In this document: in pieces, positions 15,710 to 23,478 of the stretch | Layout of the letters: the number at the start of each line of letters is the position of its first letter | Position numbering within the stretch: position 1 is the first letter of the stretch | From: Pseudomonadota bacterium | GTDB taxonomy: Bacteria > Desulfobacterota > Desulfobulbia > Desulfobulbales > Desulfurivibrionaceae | Assembly: GCA_018829945.1 (NCBI GenBank) | Contig: JAHJTI010000158.1 | Location: 1 to 36,577 of the forward strand | Direction: 5' to 3' | DNA length: 36,577 nucleotides | Position numbers and translations under genes: made by a program | The notes under the pieces: generated by a model | Databases searched by the model: none | Seen by the model: the letters and a program-made list of their open reading frames with translations, nothing else | Told to the model about the DNA's origin: nothing

Positions 15710-16632
15710 TCGCTTTCTCCTGGGAATTCCATGTGCTCCTTTCCGTCCAACAGACGACCGGCTGCTTTCTTTCCGACGCGGTATGATCTGGTCCCATCTC
15801 CCCAGACGTGATACATGGCGTTTCTGCTGGACAGTGCTGTAAAGGGGCTGGATGTAAAATCTGCTTGCGATTGGTGGCTCCATTCCCCCCATTGCTTGAA
15901 GAAAAAAGGTATTTTTGCGTCGGTGCATTGGTAACGCAGAAAGTTTACCCACTCAGGAGACAGCGCCCTGGCTTCATGCCCTGATTCACCACCGCAGATG
16001 ACCAGGTCAACACAAGGAACAGGTCTAAACCGAGAGTGTGCCGCCGCTTCCCGGTTGCAGTGGCGCAGGATGTTTACCGGTCCAAGCATCGGCTCTATGG
16101 AAATAAACTTGTGAGCAACCTGCAGGCCGCACAGGATAGGAATGCTCCTGTCTGCGCTGGCCTGATCCCAAACCGTTACCCCGAACCAGAAGCAATCTTG
16201 AAGCGTCTCAACGGAGTAGGTGGACTCGCTGTTCATCCATTGAAAAAACTCCGCCATCCGCTCTGGCCGCTTGGTAAGGATCATGTAGCGGTGATGTGGA
16301 GCCATTGCCGCATAGGTGAGAACGGCCTGGATGTACCCAAACGGAACCAAAGGGTGGAACAGGTCGCTGCGTTCGGTCACGAACCAGACGGTTGGCTTTT
16401 TGATTGTACTCGGCAGCTTGAGCTGATCTCTGCATATCATCACCATGCCATTCCATTTTCCTTCCTGGTTGGTCAGTCCGCGAAGGGAAGGGAGCGAATC
16501 TTTAAACCTGTGAGCATATTTGGCGGCAAAGCAGTTATCGCAGGCAGGCGAGCAGGGCGTGCAACCTTCCAGCACAGGCCAGTTGCGATCCCACCACAAC
16601 CCTTTTGCAATGCGTTTTTCAGATGGCTTCAT
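15697..16632 (-). CDS. DUF5131 (phage Gp37/Gp68) family protein
   Basis: The chosen ATG (16632) follows AAGGAG by 9 nt, giving 311 residues. DUF5131 landmarks are present in order: the Cys-rich N-terminus GCTPCSPACDNCFAAKYA (C24, C27, C31, C34), WFVTERSDLFH, ILTKRPERM, FWFGVTVWDQ, FISIEPMLGP, ICGGESGHEARALSPEWV and IPFFFKQWGEW. C27-x3-C31-x2-C34 has the spacing of a radical SAM iron-sulfur site, and the rest is compatible with a TIM-like barrel. The biochemical role is not known to me. Confidence 0.88.
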   Translation of the reverse strand: MKPSEKRIAKGLWWDRNWPVLEGCTPCSPACDNCFAAKYAHRFKDSLPSLRGLTNQEGKWNGMVMICRDQLKLPSTIKKPTVWFVTERSDLFHPLVPFGYIQAVLTYAAMAPHHRYMILTKRPERMAEFFQWMNSESTYSVETLQDCFWFGVTVWDQASADRSIPILCGLQVAHKFISIEPMLGPVNILRHCNREAAAHSRFRPVPCVDLVICGGESGHEARALSPEWVNFLRYQCTDAKIPFFFKQWGEWSHQSQADFTSSPFTALSSRNAMYHVWGDGTRSYRVGKKAAGRLLDGKEHMEFPGESECAQ

Positions 16633-17467
16633 GGTGACAAGCTCCTTTTGTTTTCCTCTTGCGTCCTCTACCCGGGTGTGTCCTGATCCCGGCTTTTGCT
16701 TCAAGTTTTGCCAGGGCCAGCACCGAAGGTTTCAATTCTGCCGGTGTGGCTTGATAGTTGAGCAGGTTCAGGCACAACAGCTCCTTGCGGTTGAGCAGCA
16801 TCAGATTTTCAGGATTGCAATTGAGCTTGTCGCCATCGATAAAGGACACCACATGCCCCTTGGGCACCGGGCCGTTATTTTTCTCCCAGACATGGACGTG
16901 CTTGTGTTTGTACCGGGTCGGGAACCCGGTATATGGGTTGGTCTCGGCGATCTTTATAAGCACAAACCCGTCTTTCGAGCAGATTCTTTCGGTGCCGAGC
17001 GGCTTCCGGTTTTTCGGCACACTGCCTTTTTTGAAGCTGGTCCGGTTGGGCCCCATGTAGCCTTTAACTCCCTTGTTCCATGATTTTTGCCCCTTCACGA
17101 ACCTTCCGGTATTGCCGGAGGTAATTCCCCGGTTATGGACAAAGGTTTTGATCTGGCGTTCCGTCATGTCTGCGCCGAACCATTTATTGAACACGCCGGT
17201 CAACTCGGCCACGCTTCGGCCCATATAGTTGTACCGTAGAAAAAATACCTGCTCCGCGGTGTACAAATGCGCGGAGTAGATCCGCTCGCCGTATTTTCGG
17301 CCGCAAGTGATGCGGTGATTATTCAATGCCGCCTTGATCTGGGTCTCCGTCTTTTCCAAGTCAAATTTCGCATTGAACGCAGGAGTGAGCTGCCGGATAG
17401 ACATTGTGGCGTATCCGGTCCGCAGGAAAGCCAGCTGCTCTACCGTGTACCTATTCCGCCGCTTCAT
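16619..17467 (-). CDS. HNH endonuclease
   Basis: From ATG 17467 the protein has 282 residues. Two N-terminal repeats of the form T-x-E-Q-hydrophobic-F-L-R...LT-x-x-FN-x-x-F...T-E-x-Q-I-K (residues about 8-50 and 67-112) look like DNA-reading helix-turn-helix units. A C-terminal HNH nuclease follows, with KHVHVWEKNNGPVPKGHVVS and DGDKLNCNPENLMLLNRKE. Such nucleases next to the terminase genes are known to act with terminase in cos cleavage in HK97-like phages. It could alternatively be a homing-type enzyme, but it is not inserted in another gene. Confidence 0.88.
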   Translation of the reverse strand: MKRRNRYTVEQLAFLRTGYATMSIRQLTPAFNAKFDLEKTETQIKAALNNHRITCGRKYGERIYSAHLYTAEQVFFLRYNYMGRSVAELTGVFNKWFGADMTERQIKTFVHNRGITSGNTGRFVKGQKSWNKGVKGYMGPNRTSFKKGSVPKNRKPLGTERICSKDGFVLIKIAETNPYTGFPTRYKHKHVHVWEKNNGPVPKGHVVSFIDGDKLNCNPENLMLLNRKELLCLNLLNYQATPAELKPSVLALAKLEAKAGIRTHPGRGRKRKTKGACHHEAI

Positions 17468-17696
17468 TGACTGCACCGATCATCATGAGTGGAGCACGGC
17501 GGATCAAGCCGTCGTTAAGCGCTTTCTGTGCGTTCAACACCAAAGTTGCATTGCCGATGATGTGACTCGCTACCTGTGATACTGCCCTGGCGCGTTCGAT
17601 CTCTTCTTTTAATGCTTCCCCTTTTATTTCTTCGTCGGACAGTCGCTCTAACTGGCAAAACAAGTGGTCATTGAGATCAGTCAGTTTATTCTTCAT
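17451..17696 (-). CDS. Conserved phage protein of unknown function
   Basis: The 81-residue protein starts at ATG 17696 with AAGGAGA about 8 nt upstream: MKNKLTDLNDHLFCQLERLS, then EEIKGEALKEEIERARAVS and a helical Ala/Ile-rich end. Proteins of this look (LTDLN-x-x-LF-x-QLERL...EEI-x-R-A-x-AV) recur in prophages beside HNH nucleases and terminase genes. No function is known to me. It overlaps the HNH gene start by 17 nt, which supports joint translation. Entirely alpha-helical by inspection. Confidence 0.72.
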   Translation of the reverse strand: MKNKLTDLNDHLFCQLERLSDEEIKGEALKEEIERARAVSQVASHIIGNATLVLNAQKALNDGLIRRAPLMMIGAVNEAAE

Positions 17697-17728
17697 GATG
17701 TTTCTCCTTTTTTTGTCGTCATCTTGGT

Positions 17729-18175
17729 TCATCGCACCCCAAACAGGGCCAGAAGATACCCCCGGTTCTGGTTCTGGTCGCTGTTGGCCCGGTACACCGT
17801 GAGCCTGTCCCACAGCCACAACGCCTTGCTGATCGAGAGCTTCATAACCTTGTGGCTCAGGAGCGACATGGCCTGGTGGTTGTCCTTGCTGGTATGCTCG
17901 GCAAGCGCGGCGGCAATGCGCGGGGCGATTCCGGCAATGCTTCCCGGATCAACTTTCATGCCGGTGGTGGCGGCGATCAGCAGCAGGATCTCCGCCTCGC
18001 TGAAACTGCCATCGATCATCGCTTCCATGCCGAGCAGATCCAGCAGGGCATGGTAAAAGCGCAGGTCGCTGCTCACCTGTCCTGAAAGAGCGTTTTTCTT
18101 TCCACCGTGGCGCCGCGCCAGCTCATCAACAGTCGACTGCGGGATTGTTATGCTGTTTTTGACTGTTTTTTTCAT
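17729..18175 (-). CDS. Phage protein of unknown function in packaging operon
   Basis: From ATG 18175 the protein has 148 residues beginning MKKTVKNSITIPQSTVDELA. The body is helical with a GGKKNALSGQ turn, a YHALLDLLGMEAMIDGSFSE segment and a C-terminal W/R-rich end (ALWLWDRLTVYRANSD). An ATG at 18268 overlapping the previous stop would add 31 residues of atypical composition; the gap between is AT-rich, so the shorter form is preferred but not certain. It follows the putative small terminase, so a part in DNA packaging is possible. I do not recognise the family. Confidence 0.65.
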   Translation of the reverse strand: MKKTVKNSITIPQSTVDELARRHGGKKNALSGQVSSDLRFYHALLDLLGMEAMIDGSFSEAEILLLIAATTGMKVDPGSIAGIAPRIAAALAEHTSKDNHQAMSLLSHKVMKLSISKALWLWDRLTVYRANSDQNQNRGYLLALFGVR

Positions 18176-18260
18176 TTTTCGTTTCTTTGAGTTTTCAGGA
18201 TAACTCTCTGTTTTTTCGATAATAACAGGCAAAAAATACCTTGTTTTATGGTGGGATGAT

Positions 18261-19010
18261 TCATTCATCCGGTGGCATGTTCTCGGCAAGCTCAACCTCG
18301 ATATCCATTGCCGAGGCATACTGATTGAACCAGTCATCCCTTGCTGTCAACAGCAGCTCGATCAGCATGCTCGCCTTGGCCGGATCGCCGCCGACCACGG
18401 AAATAAATTCCTGCACCCGGCTGTAAACCATGTGGTTGTAACCGGCATCCAGGGCAACGGCGCGGCCGGCCAGCTCCTGCTCGACTTCCGCCCGGAGCAG
18501 GTACTTGCCGCGCTCGACATCGAACTTGAAGTTTTCCCGCTTCTGCTGGACCCTGATCCGCTCGATCTCTTCTTCGAGCTTGATCCGCTGCAGGTCGTCC
18601 TGGTCTTCCCTGTCCTTCTTGCCGGTTTCCGCACGAGGTACCCAATCCTTGGCATACTTGAGCACGGCGCGCCGGGTATAAAGCCCCTGGGCATTTCTGA
18701 CCAGCTTTCCCTGCTTGACGTGCTGATAAAACTGAGTCTTCTCCAGATTCCAGCCGTTGTCCTGCAGGTAACGCAGAACAGCGGCACCGTTCTTGGTGTC
18801 CTGGAACTGCGCTTCCGGTTCCTGATCGGCCGCTTTTTCCTTGGCCAGGTGTTTCTCGATCATGTTGGTTGCCCGTTCCATGGCCACCAAATTGGTCGCG
18901 GAGGGATCCTGCAAGGCCCGTTGCTTGGCCTCCTCCTTGGCGGATATCAGGACCGACAAATCCGTTTTTCCGGACTCCGAAAGGATGCTATCCAGTTCGT
19001 TGCGATCCAT
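18261..19010 (-). CDS. Terminase small subunit-like protein (Nu1-like)
   Basis: The 249-residue protein starts at the ATG overlapping the previous stop (TAATG at 19012-19008). A central winged-helix-like part, VLRYLQDNGWNLEKTQFYQH and GKLVRNAQGLYTRRAVLKYA, resembles Nu1/excisionase-type DNA-binding domains. It is followed by a long charged helix (residues about 140-185) and a C-terminal helical domain with LAGRAVALDAGYNHMVYSRV. Nu1-like subunits bind cos/pac DNA and deliver it to the large subunit. Relative to lambda the gene is separated from terL by six small genes, so the assignment is probable. Confidence 0.7.
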   Translation of the reverse strand: MDRNELDSILSESGKTDLSVLISAKEEAKQRALQDPSATNLVAMERATNMIEKHLAKEKAADQEPEAQFQDTKNGAAVLRYLQDNGWNLEKTQFYQHVKQGKLVRNAQGLYTRRAVLKYAKDWVPRAETGKKDREDQDDLQRIKLEEEIERIRVQQKRENFKFDVERGKYLLRAEVEQELAGRAVALDAGYNHMVYSRVQEFISVVGGDPAKASMLIELLLTARDDWFNQYASAMDIEVELAENMPPDE

Positions 19011-19357
19011 TACCTGCCAAGCTCCCACTCCGGCAATTCGATGCCTAGAACCTCTCTCACGTGCGCCGCCAGCTCCCCGCGATGGCATTCATCTCGGTTT
19101 TTTTCGTAGCAGCAAAATATGGGGTTCGGAACCTTCCCCTCGATATAGGCAAGCACTTCCGCCAGCCTGTCCGGAGTCGGGAAGCGGTCCCGCAAATCCC
19201 GCCTGTATTGCTCCCGCCAGTCTTCCGCCCAGGGATTAGACGGGGCAAGCTCTACAACCCACAGCCCTCCCTTGCTGAAAAACCGCGGACGCTTGAGAGA
19301 TATGCACACCTTTCGTTCCGCCGGCGCCTTGCTTGCAAAATAGGATGTCTGGATCAT
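19010..19357 (-). CDS. DUF488 family protein
   Basis: The 115-residue protein starts MIQTSYFASKAPAERKVCIS and has the DUF488 signature near the end: FCCYEKNRDECHRGELAAHV, where C-Y-E-K-x-x-x-x-C-H-R is the family core. A middle helix PTPDRLAEVLAYIEGK is also typical. The biochemical role of the family is unknown. It is the first minus-strand gene downstream of the hairpin block at 19394-19618 and is coupled to the Nu1-like gene by a TAATG overlap. Confidence 0.85.
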   Translation of the reverse strand: MIQTSYFASKAPAERKVCISLKRPRFFSKGGLWVVELAPSNPWAEDWREQYRRDLRDRFPTPDRLAEVLAYIEGKVPNPIFCCYEKNRDECHRGELAAHVREVLGIELPEWELGR

Positions 19358-19385
19358 TGCTTTTTCCTCTGCTCTTTTCTATAGT
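19357..19385 (+). promoter_or_regulatory. Candidate sigma70 promoter for plus-strand RNA 1
   Basis: TTGCTT (19357-19362) and TATAGT (19380-19385) are separated by exactly 17 nt. The -10 matches consensus at 5 of 6 positions and the -35 at 3 of 6. Transcription would start near 19392, directly before a series of hairpins. Confidence 0.45.
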
Positions 19386-19391
19386 CCACAT

Positions 19392-19531
19392 CGTGCAATA
19401 TCCCTCCCTTTTAGGGGTATTGTGCAGGCCCTGCCCCGTTGGCGCGGGGCGGGGCCACTTTCCGGCTCTATAAGCCGGGGCCTCAACTCGGAAGCCAGGA
19501 CTCTCGGAAACTCCTTGAGTCCTGGCTTTTT
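19392..19531 (+). ncRNA. Candidate small RNA 1 (four hairpins, intrinsic terminator)
   Basis: About 140 nt would be made from the promoter at 19357-19385. Stems are: an imperfect one at 19394-19426, GCCCCG/CGGGGC at 19433-19450, a two-tier one at 19453-19482 (CCGGCT/AGCCGG inside GGCC/GGCC), and a perfect 12-bp one at 19492-19528 followed by TTTTTCTTCTTT. The last is a classical rho-independent terminator on plus. No plus-strand gene lies within 6 kb upstream that would need it. No known RNA family was recognised. Confidence 0.5.
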
Positions 19532-19538
19532 CTTCTTT
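19492..19538 (+). terminator. Strong rho-independent terminator, plus strand
   Basis: AAGCCAGGACTC (19492-19503) pairs over 12 bp with GAGTCCTGGCTT (19517-19528) across a 13-nt loop, followed by a T-rich run. On the minus strand the stem is followed by no T-run. Confidence 0.8.
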
Positions 19539-19543
19539 ATAGT
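19515..19543 (+). promoter_or_regulatory. Candidate sigma70 promoter for plus-strand RNA 2
   Basis: TTGAGT (19515-19520) and TATAGT (19538-19543) are 17 nt apart, matching consensus at 4 and 5 of 6 positions. The element is embedded in the preceding terminator. Its -10 context (TATAGTGTCCGCA) resembles that of the first promoter (TATAGTCCACA). Confidence 0.45.
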
Positions 19544-19549
19544 GTCCGC

Positions 19550-19619
19550 AGAACCTTCCCCTTTAAGGGGGAGCGGTTCTTCTCTTCGGCCCCTCCTGTT
19601 GCAGCGGGAGGGGTTTTTC
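19550..19619 (+). ncRNA. Candidate small RNA 2 (about 70 nt, two hairpins)
   Basis: Starting about 7 nt after TATAGT, the transcript would hold a stem with GAACC/GGTTC outside and TCCCC/GGGGA inside (19551-19579). A CU-rich linker CTTCTCTTC follows, then the terminator stem CCCCTCC/GGAGGGG with TTTTT (19590-19618). The layout of stem, pyrimidine-rich linker and terminator is that of trans-acting small RNAs. CU-rich stretches could pair with ribosome sites; targets are unknown. Confidence 0.5.
19590..19618 (+). terminator. Second rho-independent terminator, plus strand
   Basis: CCCCTCC (19590-19596) pairs with GGAGGGG (19607-19613), followed directly by five T. It ends 14 nt before the ParB stop codon on the opposite strand, so it could also separate convergent transcription. 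Confidence 0.75.
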
Positions 19620-19631
19620 TTCGCCTTCCGG

Positions 19632-21326
19632 TCATGCTCCTAGAATCTCCGAGGGCACCCGGCCAACCAGATTGACGCCGGACTCCAGGAAGACCCTTTT
19701 CAGCTCTCCTTTCTTACATTTTCCGTAGGCTCCTTCCGGCTTGCCGATTGTTTCAGTGAGGAATTTCACCGCCTGTTCCTCTGCGAAGATCCCCAGGGAC
19801 TCGCCCATGGCCATCATTTCAGCTACGGTTTTCTTGTCGAGATACTCTTCGGTGATCGCCCACTCCTGGGCCATGTCGATGCCAAGATGCTCCGCCGCCC
19901 GCCAACGTCCGGCACAGGTCACCTTGTCTTTTTGCAGAAAGGTTTCCAGGGCGGCGGCCACCAGCTCTTCCTCAAGCTCCTGGCCGCTCATGGTGGCCAG
20001 CTTGACCATGATCTCTTCGTCCGAAAGCCTGGTCCAGGTATCAATCTCCTTTTCCCCTGCCATTTTGTGGCGTTGAACAAACCACGGCTGCAGATCCCGG
20101 TTGGAAACGAGCTGGGCAAAGAGGATCAGCCGCCGACGGCTCGCTGAATCGACCCCACCGGCCTGTATTTTGGCGGGCAAGGCCTCCCGGAAGAAAAGAT
20201 CGCGGAAGTGCTCTCCGTGCCATGCCACCCTGGGGCCAGCCGCCTTGGCCGCTGCAGTCTTTTCCACGCTCTTGCCTTCACTCCAGGCTTCGGTGGTGGT
20301 TTTCTTGAAACAGGCCTTGTCGCCCATGCAGACCTTGGGCCGGTCCACCTTGCCGGTGAGCGACACCAGGGAAAAGAAGGACTCGCAGGATTTGCATGGT
20401 TTCGGCGTCTTCTGCCAGCTGCCGATCTCCTCGTAATCATTCCACTGAAAATCCGATGAAAAACGGAAGCCGTTGGTGGGCAGTTTGTGCTTTGCCCGGA
20501 AATCATTCCAGTTGTCCTTGAGCCAGTTGTTCTGTTTCTGCTTGAAGCATTTCGGATTGTTGCACTGAATGGCATCAGAGGCGGAGCCGAACAGGCTCTT
20601 CTGGACATCCGAGTTCTGGAAGCAGGTGGCGCACCCGGCTTTGTCGACATCGAAAAAAGCCGACTTCAACTCCGGAGATTCACTGTCGATCTTGCGGGCC
20701 AGATCCCGCACCGCCACATGCCGGAACCTGGATTGTTCTTCCATCCATTCAAACAGTATTTTTACCTGCTTTTTGTCACCAACCCGGGTGAGTTGTTCCA
20801 GGTGGCCATATTTCAGGCTGCCCTGTGCCCAGGCCTCAAGAACCTCTTTCGGAAGCTCCAGTATCTTGACGCGGCGGCGGATATAGGCAGGGTTGATACC
20901 GATCCTCTCGGCCAGAATCGGGACCGCTTCGTCGCCCATCCGGTCGATATATAATTTGAAGCTGTTTGCCTCCTCCAGCTCTGTGATGTCGTTGCGCTGG
21001 AGGTTCTCGATGGTCATAATCTCAAAGGCTTCGTTGTCGTCCAGATCGCGCACCATGGCCGGGATGGCATGCTTGGACAGACCCCCGTTTTCCTTGGCAA
21101 GGTCGCAACTGACACGCCAACGGCGCTCTCCGAAGACTATCTCGTACTTCTTGTCCGGGAGCTGTCGGACCATAATGGGCTGGAGCACTCCTTTTTCACG
21201 GACCGAGGCAAGCAGGTCCTCATAAGCCTTTCCGGTAAAGTTCTTTCTTGGGTTCAGTGGGTTGGCAATGATCTTGTTCAGCTTGATCTGTTCGATTGTC
21301 TGTTGTTGCGCGGTGTTGGTGGTCAT
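19632..21326 (-). CDS. ParB/Spo0J-like protein with C-terminal Cys-rich domain
   Basis: The 564-residue protein has an N-terminal ParB nuclease/CTPase-like domain: LNPRKNF, VLQPIMVRQL, GERRWR (66-71) and ENLQR (107-111). A KorB-type helix-turn-helix follows at about 135-155 (AERIGINPAYIRRRVKILEL). The C-terminal half holds Cys clusters (CATC, CNNPKC, CKSCESFF, CMGDKAC) that probably bind zinc. Similar proteins occur in phages and plasmids without ParA, where they may be DNA-binding regulators rather than partition proteins. No ParA is present in the window. The start has GAGGAG upstream. Confidence 0.9.
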   Translation of the reverse strand: MTTNTAQQQTIEQIKLNKIIANPLNPRKNFTGKAYEDLLASVREKGVLQPIMVRQLPDKKYEIVFGERRWRVSCDLAKENGGLSKHAIPAMVRDLDDNEAFEIMTIENLQRNDITELEEANSFKLYIDRMGDEAVPILAERIGINPAYIRRRVKILELPKEVLEAWAQGSLKYGHLEQLTRVGDKKQVKILFEWMEEQSRFRHVAVRDLARKIDSESPELKSAFFDVDKAGCATCFQNSDVQKSLFGSASDAIQCNNPKCFKQKQNNWLKDNWNDFRAKHKLPTNGFRFSSDFQWNDYEEIGSWQKTPKPCKSCESFFSLVSLTGKVDRPKVCMGDKACFKKTTTEAWSEGKSVEKTAAAKAAGPRVAWHGEHFRDLFFREALPAKIQAGGVDSASRRRLILFAQLVSNRDLQPWFVQRHKMAGEKEIDTWTRLSDEEIMVKLATMSGQELEEELVAAALETFLQKDKVTCAGRWRAAEHLGIDMAQEWAITEEYLDKKTVAEMMAMGESLGIFAEEQAVKFLTETIGKPEGAYGKCKKGELKRVFLESGVNLVGRVPSEILGA

Positions 21327-21356
21327 GGTGGTTCTCCTCTTCGTTTTCTGTCGTTT

Positions 21357-21635
21357 TTATTGGACGCTTGTTGCAGCAAGCTGGTTCAGATCGAGGCCGC
21401 AAGTTGCCGCCTCGATCATGGCTCTCATTTCGTTTGATTTGTAGCTGGCCAGGGCAGACGCTTTATCGTCGAAGATGCGGCCAGCTCCTCTCCAGACTCT
21501 GTGTGAGGCGTTTTTGCAGCACACCTGTATGGTTCCGTCTCGGTGGACCGAGACAAAGGCCTCCTTGTTTCCGGCTTTCAGGGTGAAATATTTCACGTTG
21601 TTGCCTTCGCTCTGTTCCAAGATCATGATATCCAT
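21357..21635 (-). CDS. Hypothetical phage protein
   Basis: The 92-residue protein starts MDIMILEQSEGNNVKYFTLK with GAGGGG 6 nt upstream. The chain has a beta-rich first half (AFVSVHRDGTIQVCCKNASH), then VWRGAGRIFDDKASALASYK and a helical end. The frame of the upstream gene stops 10 nt before its start. I do not recognise the family. Its place between ParB and the DUF6908-like protein suggests an accessory role in the same early operon. Confidence 0.7.
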   Translation of the reverse strand: MDIMILEQSEGNNVKYFTLKAGNKEAFVSVHRDGTIQVCCKNASHRVWRGAGRIFDDKASALASYKSNEMRAMIEAATCGLDLNQLAATSVQ

Positions 21636-21645
21636 GGCGAGCCCC

Positions 21646-22050
21646 TCAAATTCCCTGCTGATAACGGATATTCTCCATCCACATGCCGGTAAATGCCGCA
21701 ATATCCCGCTGCTGCCGAGGGTTGAAACGGACAGCCTTGCCCTCATCATCGCAGGTGACCGCTTTACGACAGACCCCGATGTAATCCTGGATAATGCTCT
21801 CCGGGTAATAGTTGCCTTGCTCGTCGCGGATAAAGACAATTTCCGGATCCCGCATCAGGTCGCCGTTCTGCTCTCCGTAATGTGCGACGCTGATCAGCTC
21901 GCAACTCTGCTTTCCGACGACGATGGACCCGACCCTTTCGACAACAACCGGCATAAACGTGTCGTTGTTGCTTAGTTTGAGGTAGTTTTCCGTCATCATG
22001 GACCGCATTTTGTCGAGTACCTTTGTTGCTTTTTTGTTCACTTTTTTCAT
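21646..22050 (-). CDS. DUF6908-like protein
   Basis: The 134-residue protein starts MKKVNKKATKVLDKMRSMMT and has FMPVVVERVG, SVAHYGEQNGDLMRDPEIVF and YYPESIIQDYIGVCRKAV. The HY-x-EQNGDLM-x-DPE core agrees with proteins annotated as DUF6908, which are common on phages and plasmids and have no known function. A GGAGGACACGG leads into the ATG. It lies between the methylase-like gene and a small hypothetical gene. Confidence 0.68.
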   Translation of the reverse strand: MKKVNKKATKVLDKMRSMMTENYLKLSNNDTFMPVVVERVGSIVVGKQSCELISVAHYGEQNGDLMRDPEIVFIRDEQGNYYPESIIQDYIGVCRKAVTCDDEGKAVRFNPRQQRDIAAFTGMWMENIRYQQGI

Positions 22051-22136
22051 TTCCGTGTCCTCCGTTTTGGTAAAAAGTAATGTTATTCCATATACTTATG
22101 ATACCAAACGGGCCACGGAAGTACACTTTTATTTGC

Positions 22137-23477
22137 TTATTTCCTCGTTTTTTTTGTCCATATTTCAAGCACTTGCGCGATATTGTGCGCCCCGGCCTCT
22201 GCACAGTAGTTGAGCAGGAAACCGCCCTCCGCCTCTTTGCGTTTATGGAGCGTAAAGATGCCGCGATACTTCATGCTCACCGGGTGCTTGGCAAAGGCGC
22301 TGGTGGTGATCCAGCCAAAGTCCTCTATGTAACGCAGGTCAAGGATCTCCTTGATCTCTTTGGAGAGCAGACAGAGCAACACCAGTTTTGCCAGCCGCTT
22401 TTCAACGCTGGGCACTGCCAGGTCGGACATCAGGTAGATCATGGGCCTGTCATCCGGCAGCTTCCACTGGTGCGAGGACGGGCAGAAATCCGCCTTGCCG
22501 ATTACGTGGCCGTCGAGCAGGAAGGCCAGGGAGACGCCGACGCCGCCGGTGAAATAGTCGATCCGCGAAGAGAGGAACAACTCATTCATTCGGATAGATT
22601 GACCAAAGGTGATTTTTGCAAAGGAGAGCTGTTCTTTTCCGGTCACTTCCCGGTCGGCAGGCCAGATAGGGCCGATGGCTTCACTTTTGACTACTTTGCG
22701 ACCCACGATCCGGCGGCGATCGCTTTTAGCGATGATGTGGGAAAAACTGTTCCGGCCGCGCGGCAGAATGGCGGACGGCTGGCCAAGGATTGCATGCACA
22801 TCCGGGAGGTCTTTTTCCAGGACCACAAAATATGAGGTAAAGCGGGAAATTTCCTCGTACAGTTCCATGCTTTTGTCGGTCATTTCCTTGTAGGCAGGTT
22901 GTTCCCAGGCGATTGAGGCGCGCAACAGCTTTTCCAGGCGCTCATAGCCTGCCCGGTAAGTCGGGGGGAAAGCGAACACCGTATGCTCCGAGGATTTCTC
23001 GGCCAGAAGCTCAAAGCCGTCTTTGGCCTGGTAGTCGATGGGGCCTATATGCTTCTTGTATATCTGTAGCTTCTCTCTGGTGGTGGCGAGCAGGGTTTCC
23101 CATTCCAGCCGATACTGGCGCATGACCTTTTCTTGATATGGGTTCTTTATCTGCCACACTTCCCGCAGATCGTAGAGCAGGGCGATGGAGGCCACGACAT
23201 CCACGGGCGAGTCGAGACGGAGCATCCCTTGCAACTGTTCCGGGCACTCCGGGTTTTCGCTGACATCAAAAGGGCTGTCCGCCAGAAATGCGCCAAGAGC
23301 CGAGGTGTAAAGGGAAACATCACAAGCCGTTATGGGCCCGGTATATCCTCCGGAACGCAGGGCCGAAGCAACGGTGAAGTTTCCGGCGCCGATCAGCAGC
23401 ACCGGGTGCTCAATTTCTTTTGCGTATTGCGCCAGGGTCTGCCGGACAGAGGCGGCGACTGCTCCGATAAATGACAT
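22137..23477 (-). CDS. Putative antirestriction adenine methyltransferase-like protein
   Basis: Starting at ATG 23477 (GAGGTGG upstream, 1 nt after the previous stop), the protein has 446 residues. It shows a SAM-type motif I at 26-36 (VLLIGAGNFTV), an acidic strand end ITACDVSLY at 49-57, and FPPTY at 170-174, in the place of the DPPY/NPPY of adenine methylases. Further landmarks are LLYDLREVWQIKNPYQE and DYFTGGVGVSLAFLLDGHVI. Such proteins are annotated as putative antirestriction adenine methyltransferases in phages and elements and sit next to a ParB-fold protein, as here. The altered catalytic motif makes activity uncertain. Confidence 0.72.
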   Translation of the reverse strand: MSFIGAVAASVRQTLAQYAKEIEHPVLLIGAGNFTVASALRSGGYTGPITACDVSLYTSALGAFLADSPFDVSENPECPEQLQGMLRLDSPVDVVASIALLYDLREVWQIKNPYQEKVMRQYRLEWETLLATTREKLQIYKKHIGPIDYQAKDGFELLAEKSSEHTVFAFPPTYRAGYERLEKLLRASIAWEQPAYKEMTDKSMELYEEISRFTSYFVVLEKDLPDVHAILGQPSAILPRGRNSFSHIIAKSDRRRIVGRKVVKSEAIGPIWPADREVTGKEQLSFAKITFGQSIRMNELFLSSRIDYFTGGVGVSLAFLLDGHVIGKADFCPSSHQWKLPDDRPMIYLMSDLAVPSVEKRLAKLVLLCLLSKEIKEILDLRYIEDFGWITTSAFAKHPVSMKYRGIFTLHKRKEAEGGFLLNYCAEAGAHNIAQVLEIWTKKTRK

Positions 23478-23478
23478 C

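Noticed and set aside
19394-19618. Integron attC-like site
   Set aside because: The stems lack conserved R/L boxes, and there is no integron integrase or cassette gene.
19632-21326. Plasmid partition system (phage-plasmid)
   Set aside because: There is no ParA-type ATPase and no clear parS array, and an integrase with a tRNA attachment site is present.
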